NCBI RefSeq assembly: GCF_024763615.1
Contig: NW_026604974.1
Span: forward strand, 1-64,000
Source: Phlebotomus papatasi
Taxonomy: Eukaryota; Arthropoda; Insecta; Diptera; Psychodidae
Reading direction: 5' to 3'
DNA length: 64,000 bases
A program made the position numbers and the translations under genes. The notes under the pieces are model-generated. The model worked only from the letters and a program-made list of their open reading frames with translations, was not told the DNA's origin and ran no database searches. Positions 11,586-22,510 of this stretch are shown piece after piece (within the stretch, counting starts at the first letter, position 1; the number at the start of each line of letters is the position of its first letter).

Positions 11586-14500
11586 TTATTTTTTCCATTT
11601 CAGCTGCAAGAGCGCTTGAAAATCCGTTTCATTTTTAGTCATTGTGTTGCATATTTTTGTTTTATAAATGGCCCTTTCGGCCGAATCATTCACAACCGCG
11701 AGGTTTTTGACCACCCTCAATGCGGATTGATAATCCCCACAGTTCTCCCAGACACTGGGATCAGTGTCTAGAAAACTGTGGGGAATATCAAGAATGTGGA
11801 AGAACTGGAAACTGTTGCTTGTAAACAAGCGTGCCAGTCCCAGTTCTCCACATTCTTCCGCACTGAGTTTCGGCCTTATAATAGCCGACTGTGAGGAAGA
11901 CCCTTTCTTCTCCCTCATGTTTTTAATACAGTCTTCCTTTACTGTGACAGATACCCTGTCGTCAAATAGGGCCAGTGGTACAAGAACCTCACTCAAGTAC
12001 CACAGGTGCCCCGATAATTTATTTAGTACGGCTTTGGCACCTCCTTCATCTACTGGCTTGTAGAGAAGGAGGTCCTCCACCAACTGTATGTCATTTATCG
12101 GGGCACCAGAGGAGTCAGGTGCCCTAAACCAACATTTGAGGTAAATTCTTACCACAAAAATGTTGACCTTTAGGAGACCTGACTCCTCTTTCTGTGGTAA
12201 CTCGAGCGAGGCTCTAAATAGCCAGAGTTTTAGGCTATATATAGCCTTCGCCATCCATCTCGCTCGGCTAATGTTACCTGGAGCATTAAATGTGATTCCC
12301 CGTGGGGGAACCCCTCCCAAAAATATAATTGAGAGATTTAAGAGCTCCAGGTAATCATCCTTAGGCTGCCGCACCTGAAAAGGGAAAAAATCAGAGGGTA
12401 GATATTACTTGAAAAATTGTTTACACCACTTCCAGCACTTCCTAAACTAGTATGGAAAATGTCAAGAACTTTCGCACTTTCGGAAGTGCCATAGATAACT
12501 TTCAGCACTTCCTGTATTTCCAAGCACTTCTTGCATTTGAATTTAAAAGAAACTATTAAAAATAACACGAATTTGAGGTTCCGAGCGGTTTATGTAATTT
12601 TAAACTATCTAAAAGATTGGCTTCAATAGCTTGAATATTATTTGATTTTAGCAATATAATTTATATTATACGTTTTTTTATGAGAAAATTATAATTCAAA
12701 TATAAAATTAATATGTATAAATAGGATTTTCATATTTTCTTTTAACTAATTTTTTATGGTTGTTGTTTTTTTTTAAACTTTTTCGCAAATCTATGACTAA
12801 TTAATTTTAATAGTATTTAGAAAAGGACCCTAATTTCAATAACAAAAAAAATCAAAATTTTAGAGAATGAAAAAAATATTTTGTATAAATCATTTGTTAG
12901 ATTTTATATTAAATAATGGAACAACTTAATTTGTCATAAAAGCATAATTGAAAAATCAAATGAAATAGAAAAGTTACTAACCTCAATTTGCTCCATGGCG
13001 AACTTTAAGATCTCATCGGCATTACCAATGGTCTGGAGCACTTCTGGAGTAGCTGGTGAATATTTACTCCTATCCACAGAGCCCCACATCTGCTGAAAGC
13101 GCTTAAAAAGTAGCACTTCGGGTGCAGATGAGGGGCCCATGTGATAGGAAAAAATACTCTCTAAGAGTAATTCAAAAATGTGATGGCGGCAAGCTAATTG
13201 CAGCATTGGCCGCCCCAATTTTTTCTCCAATATTTTGCACACTCCATTATTCGCCCCTAAAATGAAATAAATTAAAATTAGAAATGTTTTTGAAATTAGT
13301 GCGTGATAGCAACTAACTGATTTCAAATTTGAGATACTTAAATGACTCTCTCAATCTAAATAGTAATATAACTCTTAATCCTTTAACGACGACACAGTTT
13401 TCGCGGACCGAATATCAGCAATAAAAATGAAACACATTAATAAATATTATATTATACTATTGTATTTTTTACCTCTATAAGCGATAGGGACAAAAATAGC
13501 CCAAAAATCTAAGTAATTTTTCTGAAAATACCAATGAATGATAATTTTTACTCTAATGAAAAATATTATGTCTGAGCATTGTAGTTTCTTTTCCAAAACG
13601 ATTTTGCTTAAAAAAAATTGAAATTACAAAAAATTATTAAAATTAATTTTCATTATGAGGATTTAAAAATTCGTCATATTTGAGCTTTAAAATTTACTAT
13701 AATATAGCAAATAGCTGGAGACTTGCAAAATATATCCTGGATTCCTTCAACCCTCTACTTTGCTCTATTATTTTCTTTAGGGGATTCTGTACCGGTGTTC
13801 CAATCGTCCATAAAGGGTTAAGAAAGGAACCCACCACCACTAATTAAGAAAAATCACTTTAGAAATAGGGTAAATTTTTCTGCAAGGAACTTATTTTCTT
13901 ATTTTTAGTAATGTTTCTTATATTTGTGAAAATGACACTACTTGATTTAAGAAAGTATTTATTAAAACTTTCTAAAAACCAAACTTATTGAATTTATTTT
14001 ATTTGGGATTGATTTTAGAAGATTAAAAGGATTAATATTCCAGTCTAGAAACCTTCTGGGTTGCTTTTAGAAATTAAACACTTGCATGAGTGAATTCGAC
14101 TCAAATCGAAAAGTCGATTGAATTGAAATTTAGTGAAAAATGTAGTATTCTATATTACTGCAGGTTAATTCCCAACAGTACCACTATGGTAATTACTCAT
14201 AATTGACCAAAATGTGAGTTAGAACACTTTTAATTCTTAATTTAATAATTTATGTAACTTACCAGTGTTGACAGAGGTAGTGTCAAATGAAAAGGCTTTG
14301 ATTTTCTCAGCCACATCCCATTTTTGTATTTCGGCAAATACAGCGTCGGCTACGGATTGAGCAGTTCCTGATGTTATCTTCGGGACACCTAATAATTGAT
14401 CCGTACTTTCACCAGTAATGACCACTGCAATCCGTTCCACGGTGGTTTTGCCTATTAAGTCCGGCAAAGACTTGCCATCCCAATGAAGAGTGACCTGAGG

Positions 14501-17495
14501 ATCCGCCTTGAATTTTGCTCTTATTTCGGCAGCAAAATGCAGACGGTTTTGCTTCCTTTTCCTATGCACCGTACTTTGAGAGAGTTTGAAGTCTTTCTTC
14601 ACATCCTTCCCAATGCACTCAAGTGTTGTTATCACAGCTTTAAAAGCCCCTCTGGAGCTAAGGCTAATATTATCGCACATCGTGGCCAAATTTTCTTTGA
14701 ACACTACTTGTTTTTTTTTCTTTGGTTCAAAGCTTTCGTCAGAATCATAAGAATGGTCTGAATACGCTGATTCTGAGACACTCTCCGTCTCCATTATCTC
14801 TGAAGATATAATATAATAAGAATTATATGACTATAAGAAACCTATAGTTCACTAGAAAGAGGATAATAAATAAAATTAACAAGTTGCGTGCGTGCTGAGC
14901 TCAGTCGTAAGATAATACGCTATATTAACAAAATGTGCGGTGCGTAGTAAATTTTTAATGAAAAGAAATCTCATAAAAGGAAAATAATAGCGTTAAATAT
15001 AGTAATTGAAATCGCACGACGCGTTTCTGAACAATCCCAAAAAAAAACATGGTTTCGCGGTGGGAAAAAATGTTGATGATACGGAGGCTCACTTATGGAG
15101 GATCCCCCGAAGGTTCCAAGCCGCAAACTCTAACTATAGATAGTGAAACGCGTAAATTTTGGAATGTGGAAAAATCGAGGGATTACCTATTAAGGTGAAA
15201 CTCACTGCTGTATTACTATCGTATGTGAATAGTTGAAGTCACAGTAAGAAATTCAGTATTATTTTCTGTTCTACTATTTCTATTTTATGTTGTCAACGTT
15301 TTGATCCTGGATGGGATCTTCTTCAGTGCATCAAAGCGTTTAGAAAGAACAACCGTTAGGAAGGACACAAAATGCGCTACTTTTCATTAAATTAATTTTC
15401 CCACATCACTCACTATCACTATTCATCACCATTCAGTGATAGTGAGAGATACGTCGAAAATTAATTTATTAAAAAGGGAAAAAAACAAGTGGTCAATAAA
15501 ACGTCAAAAGTGGTCAGCAGAAAGTTAAATTTGATCAACAAATAATTCGAAATAATCAGTAAAAATCTTCAATTTTGTCAGTAAAAAGTAAAATGTTGTC
15601 AGTAAAAAGTTAAACTTGGTTAGTAAAAAGTTAAATTTGGTCAGTAAAAACTTCAAATTGATCAGTAGATATATTCGAGTAGCTCAGTAAAAAAATTGAA
15701 AATCAATCAGCGAAAAATTAAAAATGGTCAGTAAAAAGAAAATGTGGTCAGTAAAATATTGAAAATGAGCAGTAAAAAAGAAAAGTGGTCAGCAAAAAAT
15801 TAAAAATGATCAGTAGTATAATTATCGCATTGATCAGTGAAATATTAAAAAGTGATCAGCAAAAAAATTAAAAACGAGCAGTAAATAATAAAAATTGATC
15901 ACTAAAACATTAAAAGTAGTCAGTAAAAAATTAAGAGTGGTATGGTCAGTAAAAAAATAAAATTCGTCAGTAAAAAATTAAAAATGAGCAGTAAAAAAAT
16001 ATAAATTGGTCAGCGAAGAATTAAGCTAGTTTTAATCCTAAATCTGCTTATAGAGGTGCGATTTCTTCATTGCAAATTTGTATTGTGGAAAACACGAACG
16101 ATATCTTATACATGGATAACGCAAAATGTGGTTTAATAATTCTTAAACTGTACGTTACTTTCGCATTTCGTGTCCTTCCTGACGGCTATTCTTTCCAAAC
16201 GCTTTGATGCAATGAAGAAGATCCCATCCAGGATCAAAACGTTGACAAAATAAGGTAGAAATCGTTGAACATAAAATAAGGCTACAATTCTCACTGTAAT
16301 TTCAACTAAAATGAAACCTTCTAAATTAAAACGAACTGGAAAAGGCTAACTTTTAAACTTAGAGCAAATGTTTAAAGTGAAAATAGTTAATGTGACCCAA
16401 AATTTAAGGTGTCTGAAATGCGTATAATATAGAAATATTTTGTCAATGTTTTATTAAATCAGATTTTCGAATGAAAAATCAGTATGTGGTATTTCTTTGG
16501 GCTTGATAACAAAATTGTATACGTCAATTATCCAAATGTCAATCATGAGTCAAGAAACCGCCTTATAAAAATATATTTTTGGAATTAAACTTCTATATGT
16601 TTAAGAAAGTTTTAGAATTTTGTGACAGCTTTCATTATACAATTAATTTGATCAGATACAATCGAAGATCTGACACTTGAACTTCCTGAATATTATTGCA
16701 ACATTTCATTTCATTTATGCTTAATTAAGATTAAGGTGTTTTACTCACCAAATAATATTTTACATTAGTTAAATTATCAAATTTCATTTTTATTGAGCAA
16801 ATTAAATTTTCAGAAGCCAAAAATATATTGAGATTTCTATGAAATTACTGAAATATTATCTCTAAGGGTACGTTTTGGCTGGGACTGAGACGTTTTGGCA
16901 ACACATTTTAGAATAAAAATCAATGATAAATGTCTTTAGGAATATTACTTAGTTATTACTCACCATCAGACTGAAGTGTTCTCCTCTGACGTCCACGTCG
17001 ATCACAAAACTCTCTCTCCTGTGTTAATTGCTCTCGCGCAATTGCAATGTTTTGCGAGGAAAGCAATCCCTTACGCGATGGATCCCTTTGTGCAATTAAA
17101 AATTTTTTTTCTTTCTCATTCTTCATTATTTGTAGAGCTTTTGATGAAGCTATATCAAACAGCTTCCCAATTTTTGCAAGAAAATCTCTTTCATATCTTC
17201 TTTGAGCTTCCGAGTCCCTTTGGGAATGTAGCTTCACTTTTTTCCACTCTTTGAAGATCGATTTTATTTTGTCACAAACTTTATCAGACCTGATCACTGG
17301 AATATGAGCTGCCATCCAAAAGGGAAGGATAAGATCAGTGGTAATCGCTGAGGCTTCCGCAATAGTTTTTTTCATTGTATTGTGATAATACAGAAAAACT
17401 TGAAGAATTTCTTGGTGTGATGGCAATTTTCCTTCTGGAAAATTTGGTTTAATTTCTCCAATAAATGGAAGTAAGTTTGCGGCATTCAATGCCAT
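11586..17495 (-). CDS. Candidate transposase, four exons, ~710 aa
   Basis: Gene model on the minus strand: exon 1 17495-16964 (first ATG after an in-frame TAA; donor GTGAGT), exon 2 14799-14263 (acceptor TTCAG, donor GTAAGT), exon 3 13256-12982 (acceptor TTTTAG, donor GTTAGT), exon 4 12374-11586 (acceptor TTTTCAG, stop TAA). Phases 1, 1 and 0 match at each junction, giving 2133 nt. Exon 1 encodes a basic, helical N-terminal region. Exon 2 opens with an acidic Ser-rich stretch and a KKKK tract, then HWDGK (Asp about 285) and FDTT (Asp about 350). Exon 3 has CRHH (Cys379, His382), resembling the C(2)H motif of DDE transposases. Exon 4 has RARWMAKAIY, HLWYLSE and FLDTDPSVW. I recall related uncharacterised proteins in many invertebrate genomes. 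The gene sits between long inverted repeats, as a transposase would. The third catalytic acid is not assigned. Confidence 0.75.
12983..13375. other. Exon 3 and 5' part of intron 2 (context note)
   Basis: Exon 3 of the candidate transposase (13256-12982) is followed at 13257-13374 by A+T-rich intron sequence up to the TTAA target site of the MITE at 13379. Intron 3 (12375-12981) is A+T-rich and holds nothing recognised. Confidence 0.5.
13379..13817 (+). mobile_element. TTAA-type MITE, copy 1
   Basis: The element begins TCCTTTAACGACGAC and ends GTCCATAAAGGG, flanked by TTAA on both sides (13375-13378, 13818-13821). The ends are short inverted repeats (CCCTTTA). It is non-coding and lies within intron 2 of the candidate transposase gene. 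A second copy in the same orientation is at 19558-20074. TTAA target duplications are typical of piggyBac and Kolobok families; the parent element is not present here. Confidence 0.75.
15230..16308. mobile_element. Nested inverted-repeat element in intron 1
   Basis: The left end (15230-15385) and right end (16150-16308) are imperfect inverted repeats. They begin TAGTTGAA / TTCAACTA and share GATCCTGGATGGGATCTTCTT, CATCAAAGCGTTT and GGAAGGACAC in inverted form. The middle (15484-16020) is a minisatellite. No gene is present. It lies within the 2.2-kb intron 1 of the candidate transposase gene, which explains why that intron is long. No target duplication is obvious at the ends. Confidence 0.7.
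15484..16020 (+). repeat. Minisatellite, GTCAGTAAAAA motif
   Basis: About 20 imperfect copies of a 22-28-bp unit of the form GGTCAGTAAAAAGTTAAAAT, degenerate in both length and sequence. It occupies the centre of the nested inverted-repeat element. Confidence 0.85.
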
Positions 17496-17522
17496 TACTC
17501 TCACGAAGCTTTTTTCCTGCAC

Positions 17523-17830
17523 TTAACACTGTAATGCACTACACTTGCTCCAAAAAAATGTGACAAAGAAGGGAGAAGATTTTCCTTTTATAGTTTTCCG
17601 GGGAAAGTCGCGAAAACAAAAATAGATCGCGAACATGAATGTCATATTTATGTGCAATTTGCATCACGTGGACCACCGAACGCCCACCCCTTTTCCCCCA
17701 CCCACCACGCAATAGCCGATGCTGCATCAATTTGAAACCGTGAAAATCAATGCCTACTTTGTACCATTTATTAATTTATTAGATGCTTGGAAATATTTTA
17801 TCATTGGGAAAAGTGTTCAGTAATTTAGGA
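17523..17830. other. Upstream region of the candidate transposase gene
   Basis: Sequence preceding exon 1 on the minus strand. It contains a G-rich run on the minus strand (GGGGAAAAGGGG, 17689-17700) and A+T-rich blocks. A promoter probably lies here, but no TATA box or initiator can be identified with confidence. The open frame 17539-17730 (-) has no recognisable product; it could be 5' UTR or a non-coding by-product. Confidence 0.35.
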
Positions 17831-17831
17831 T

Positions 17832-18400
17832 AATATATTCCAGCTTCTGTTGGTAATATTTGAGAATTTCTCAATTTCTTTCTTTTTTTTGAAAGCTTAG
17901 CTCATTAGCTTTCAGAATGTGGTACATTTGTTCTGCCATGAATCAGTGGTGATCATTCAGAAACATTTTTTTTTTGAAGAATGCACTTTTTGCAATGCCA
18001 TTTTTGACCATTGATTTTTGGAGAACAGGAGTGTCCCAAGAAGCTAGCTCATGGATAGTTTGTTAGAGGACCTCAAATGGTATAAATTATAAAACAAACT
18101 TTATTTCTGGACATGCTAGTTATTAATGTCTTAACTTAAATATTAGTTAAGCACATAATATTCTGTCAGTAGAAGAGGTCGAAAGTTTGGAGTGGTATAT
18201 CTCAGCTTCTGATGAACATAATTGGATGAGTGAACTATTGTTGGAAAACTTGGCTCATTAGCTTTCAGAATCTGGTATAAGTAATCTGCTATGAGTAAAC
18301 CATAGTCATCTAGAACCATTTATGCCGAAGAAGACACTTTTTGCAACGTCATTTTTGGTCATCTACTTCTGGTCATCTAAAAAACTTTTTTTCTAGACAT
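17832..18400 (+). repeat. Direct repeat pair, ~355-bp period
   Basis: CAGCTTCTG(T/A)TG, CTCATTAGCTTTCAGAAT and ACTTTTTGCAA(T/C)G(C/T)CATTTTTG each occur twice, near 17841/18203, 17901/18254 and 17983/18337. The copies are diverged and non-coding. Confidence 0.7.
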
Positions 18401-18694
18401 CTCACTTTTTTTTATTCATCGACTTTTGCAAGAATTTTGAAATGTTAAACGCACAGAAAAAAGGGGTGGCAAAGCGTCCGAGGCTTTGCGAGCTGCTCGA
18501 ACTCCCGAGAAAGAGCTCTGCCTTATATACCTTTTCGCAAGCATTCTGATGTATAGAAAATTATTGTCGAATTAAATATGACTATAAATCACCACAAAAC
18601 CATCTTGAAGTTGAAAATTGTTCAAGAAGAGGGCTTCAAAAAATCATTAATCTTTTATTTAATTAATTGAACAAATCGGGTGAAAATTAAGCTT

Positions 18695-19555
18695 CAACCT
18701 TGAATAATTCAAGATGGCGAATTTTCCGGTGATAGGTGTCTAAGGACGAAATGTTCAGCTGGACTACCTCCATAACATATCAAAAAATGAAAGAAATCGT
18801 CATGGCCAATTTTTTTTTTAATTAGAAAAACCTCATTTTTTGCCTATTTTTGGGGGATAGGGAACGCATGAAGGGGGAGGGGGTAAAAACATAAAAATTA
18901 CTTTCGAGATAAGGTCATTTGAGGTGGGGTCACCGAAGACCGGAAGTTGATATCTTTTACCGTTTAAATTTTATATGGGTCAAAAGAGTGAGAATTGTGA
19001 AAAACAGTATTTTTTAAAAATAGGACTATTACCGTTACTTTCCCGATCCATCACCGATTGTGACCGATGCAGTCGAGTTCAGAATTAAAAGATCTTTCAA
19101 AAATGTCCAAATTTGTCCAAATCCGTTGAAAATTAGGCCCTCCAGGGTGGTTGACCTTTGACCTTGAATAATTCAAGATGGAGATTTTTCCGGTGATAGG
19201 TGTCAAAGGACGAAATGTTCAGCTGGACTACCTCTAAAACATTTCCAAAACTGAACGAAATCGCCATGGTCAATTTTTTGCAAAGTCAAAAAACATGTTT
19301 TTGGAGGGGATAAAAGGGGTGGGGTAATTTGGGTAAGTTAGTTCGATAGAAAATGTTGACTCGTTGGGTGGGGTCACCGAAGATCGAAAGTCAATATCTC
19401 TTACCGTTTGGCAACCAGTATGGAAAGAAGTTGAAAAAAAAACACGATTGTTAAAACTGCTCTCTCTTGGAGTTTGAGCTGAGCACTTAAAATTGATTGA
19501 ACGTGTGAAAAACTTCAAGATCTATCAAATAAACTACATTTCGTCTAAATCAGTT
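18695..19555 (+). repeat. Direct repeat pair, ~464-bp period
   Basis: Two copies start near 18700 and 19164, sharing TTGAATAATTCAAGATGG, TTTTTCCGGTGATAGGTGTC, GGACGAAATGTTCAGCTGG and GGTGGGGTCACCGAAGA. The intervening text is diverged. Open frames through it (for example 19270-19518 on the minus strand) show no protein signature. Confidence 0.75.
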
Positions 19556-19557
19556 GA

Positions 19558-20074
19558 CCCTTTAACGACGAGACACTTTTTACGGACTGAAAATCAACAA
19601 TGAAAATTAAACTGAGAAACATAATCAATGATAAGTCTTACATCTAACCTTGGAAAGTCCAACAGAGTCTGATTCGGTGTATTTTGTGCTTCTATGACCG
19701 ATAGGTACAAAAATAGTCCAAATATTTAAGTAATTTTTCTGACAATACTAATGAATAAAATTTTTCGCTTTAATGACAAATTATAACGTATGAGTATTGT
19801 AGTTTTTCTTGCCAAAAGGGTTTTTCTTAAAAAAAAATGAGAAGTATAAAAAATAAATAAAATCAAGTATGAATTAGAGAATTTAAAAATTCGCCATTTT
19901 CGAGCTTAAATATTTACTACATATCAAATAGCTAGAGCCTTGCAAAAAATATACTAGATTCCTTCAACCTTCTACTTTACAAATATGTACAGAAATAAGA
20001 AAAAAATAAATTTAGGTAGTCAGGAAAAATTATTTTCTTTATGGGACACCGGTGTTCCAATCGACCTTAAAGGG
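19558..20074 (+). mobile_element. TTAA-type MITE, copy 2
   Basis: Begins CCCTTTAACGACGAG and ends GACCTTAAAGGG. The right flank is TTAA (20075-20078); the left flank is TTGA (19554-19557), a one-base change from TTAA. It shares its ends and internal segments (for example CCTTCTACTTTAC-type and GTGTTCCAATCG text) with copy 1 at 13379-13817. It is about 80 bp longer than copy 1 because of internal length differences. Confidence 0.75.
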
Positions 20075-20679
20075 TTAAAAATACACACTCTTACGCAAAC
20101 TTTTCATTGGCCTTAAAAATTCCAAGTTGTATAATACAATGACTAAAAATGAAACGGATTTTCAAGCGCTCTTGCAGCTGAAATGGAAAAAATAAAAAAA
20201 ATTAAAAGAAATTGAATTGAAATAATTCTTTTTATTTATTTATTTTATTAAATTTTACATTACTTTATTATTCTTACCAGGGCCAAATTTGCATGGGTTC
20301 CCAAGGATCTCTGGCACCAGATCTACAATATATGTTTGAAAAAACAAATATATTTTCGGAAATTTTATTGTGATTTTTATAAAATTTTTGGTTCTTTTTT
20401 AATCCATTGATTTCTCACCGAATTATCACACCTTCCTCTTAATTCACTTCATTAGGGACTTGACAAACTCATCTCTACGGTTTCGTATGGTTTTCTAACA
20501 TTTCCTATCGAAATCTGGTAAGTTTCCAACTGTCTGACCCTTTTTCCTGAGATTTGTCTTCAAAATTCCCCAATTTTTCTTAATCTTTCAAAGTGTAAGA
20601 CGTATTAAATATGTTTCCCGTAGCCTTAAAATCCTTTGATAAGATGAACGTTGAGTTTGTGGACGTTTGGATTTTGTGT

Positions 20680-22255
20680 TTTAGGTCAATGTAAAAACAG
20701 GGTCACAAAAAAAAAATAAAAAAAAAGATTATGATACTTGGGTAAATAAAAAAAGCTTCGTGAAAAAATCTATTAAGGCTAAAAAAAAATTTGTCAAGGA
20801 CAGGTTTTAGGGGGAAAGGATTTTGTATTTTAGGTCAATGTAAAAACAGGGTTAAAAAAAATTAAAAAAAAGATTATACTTGGGTAAATGAAAAACACTT
20901 CGTGAAAAAATCTAATGGGGCTAAAGAAAATTTGTCAAGGACAGGTCTTAGGGGAAAGGATTTTGTGTTTTAGGTCAATGTAAAAACAGGGTCACAAAAA
21001 ATAAAATAAAAAAAAAGATTATGATACTTGGGTAAATAAAGCTTCGTGAAAAAATCTATTGAGCCTAAAAACAAACTTATCAAGGACAGGTTTTAGGGGG
21101 AAAGGATTTTGTGTTTTAGGTCGATGTAAAAACAGAGTTAAAAAAAATTAAAAAAAAAAGATTATGATACTTGGGTAAATAAAGCTTCGTGAAAAAATCT
21201 ATTGGGGCTAAAAAAAAATTTGTCAAGGACAGGTTTTAGGGGGAAGGGACTTTGTGTTTTAGGTCGATGTAAAAACAGAGTTAAAAAAAAATTTAAAAAA
21301 AAGATTATGATACTTGGGTAAATAAAGCTTCGTGAAAAAATCTATTGGGGCTAAAAAAAAAATTTGTCAAGGACAGGTTTTAGGGGGAAAGGATTTTGTA
21401 TTTTAGGTCAATGTAAAAACATGGTCATAAAAAAAATAAAAAAAAGATTATGATACTTGGGTAAATAAAGCTTCGTGAAAAAATCTATTGTGGCTAAAAA
21501 AAATTTTGTCAAGGACAGGTTTTAGGGGGAAAGGATTTTGTGTTTTAGGTCGATGTAAAAACAGAGTTAAAAAAAAATTTAAAAAAAAGATTATGATACT
21601 TGGGTAAATAAAGCTTCGTGAAAAAATCTATTGGGGCTAAAAAAAAATTTGTCAAGGACAGGTTTTAGGGGGAAGGGATTTTGTGTTTTAGGTCGATGTA
21701 AAAACAGAGTTAAAAAAAATTTAAAAAAAATTTATGATACTTGGGTAAATAAAGCTTCGTGAAAAAATCTATTGGGGCTAAAAAAAAAATTTGTCAAGGA
21801 CAGGTTTTAGGGGGAAAGGATTTTGTATTTTAGGTCAATGTAAAAACATGGTCATAAAAAAAAAATAAAAAAAAGATTATGATACTTGGGTAAATAAAGC
21901 TTCGTGAAAAAATCTATTGGGGCTAAAAAAAAATTTGTCAAGGACAGATTTTAGGGGGAAAGGATTTTGTGTTTTAGGTCGATGTAAAAACAGAGTTAAA
22001 AAAAATTAAAAAAAAAAGATTATGATACTTGGGTAAATAAAGCTTCGTGAAAAAATCTATTGGGGCTAAAAAAAAATTTGTCAAGGACAGGTTTTAGGGG
22101 GAAAGGATTTTGTGTTTTAGGTCGATGTAAAAACAGGGTTAAAAAAAAATAAAAAAAAAAGATTTTGCTACTTGGGTGAATAAAAAAAGCTTCGTGAAAA
22201 AATCTATTGGGGCTCAAAAGGGTTTTTCAAGGACAGGCCTTAGGAGTATATCTCA
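20680..22255 (-). repeat. Tandem array of ~143-bp unit, 11 copies
   Basis: GCTTCGTGAAAAAATC or a close variant recurs 11 times from about 20753 to 22187, a mean spacing of 143 bp. It is the same unit as in the left arm, inverted. The outermost unit shares with the left arm the distinctive variant AATAAAAAAAGCTTCG together with GTAGCAAAATC (inverted), so the terminal units correspond one to one while total copy numbers differ (11 against 31). Confidence 0.95.
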
Positions 22256-22342
22256 TTACCTTTCCAATGAGCTATCATTAATTAAATTCTGATCACTAGA
22301 AGATGAATTATTAGCGAATATGTGAGTTGGCACATTGTTATT

Positions 22343-22368
22343 AGGTGAGATTCTTAACAATCTCACCT
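22343..22368. repeat. Perfect hairpin at the insertion end
   Basis: AGGTGAGATT and its exact complement AATCTCACCT are separated by six bases, giving a 10-bp perfect stem at the left boundary of the insertion. Confidence 0.7.
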
Positions 22369-22473
22369 ACTATAATCCTAACAAAATTTCATGTCGTCCG
22401 ATCGACCTCAAACTTGGCCAAAATGTGTTTCAGCACTTCCTGATCACGAATATATATGTGGCTATTTTACGTT

Positions 22474-22510
22474 CCCGGCCGGCCGGCCGGCTGGCCGGCC
22501 GGCCGGCCGC
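22474..22510. repeat. GGCC-repeat tract
   Basis: A run of (CCGG)n/(GGCC)n with one interruption (GGCTGGCC). It is strongly palindromic and very G+C-rich compared with its surroundings, and it lies in the insertion of the right arm. Confidence 0.9.

Larger units (their letters stand above)
6256..11645 (+). repeat. Left long inverted-repeat arm
   Basis: This arm matches the right arm (20136-24494) in inverted orientation over its whole length, apart from array copy number and the insertion in the right arm. The outer block 6256-6690 contains TTTTTGGCCCAGGTGG, CGCCCGGAATAAATTTC and AATTGGTAAGTTC, all found inverted at 24170-24480. The inner block 11110-11590 contains GATCTGGTGCCAGAGATCC and CAAACTCAACGTTTATC, found inverted at 20186-20680. 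The inner boundary is at 11645, inside the last exon of the candidate transposase gene. Confidence 0.85.

Noticed and set aside
11764..12354. Two + strand frames across exon 4 of the candidate transposase
   Set aside because: They lie antisense to a well-supported exon and have no start context, domain or splice support.
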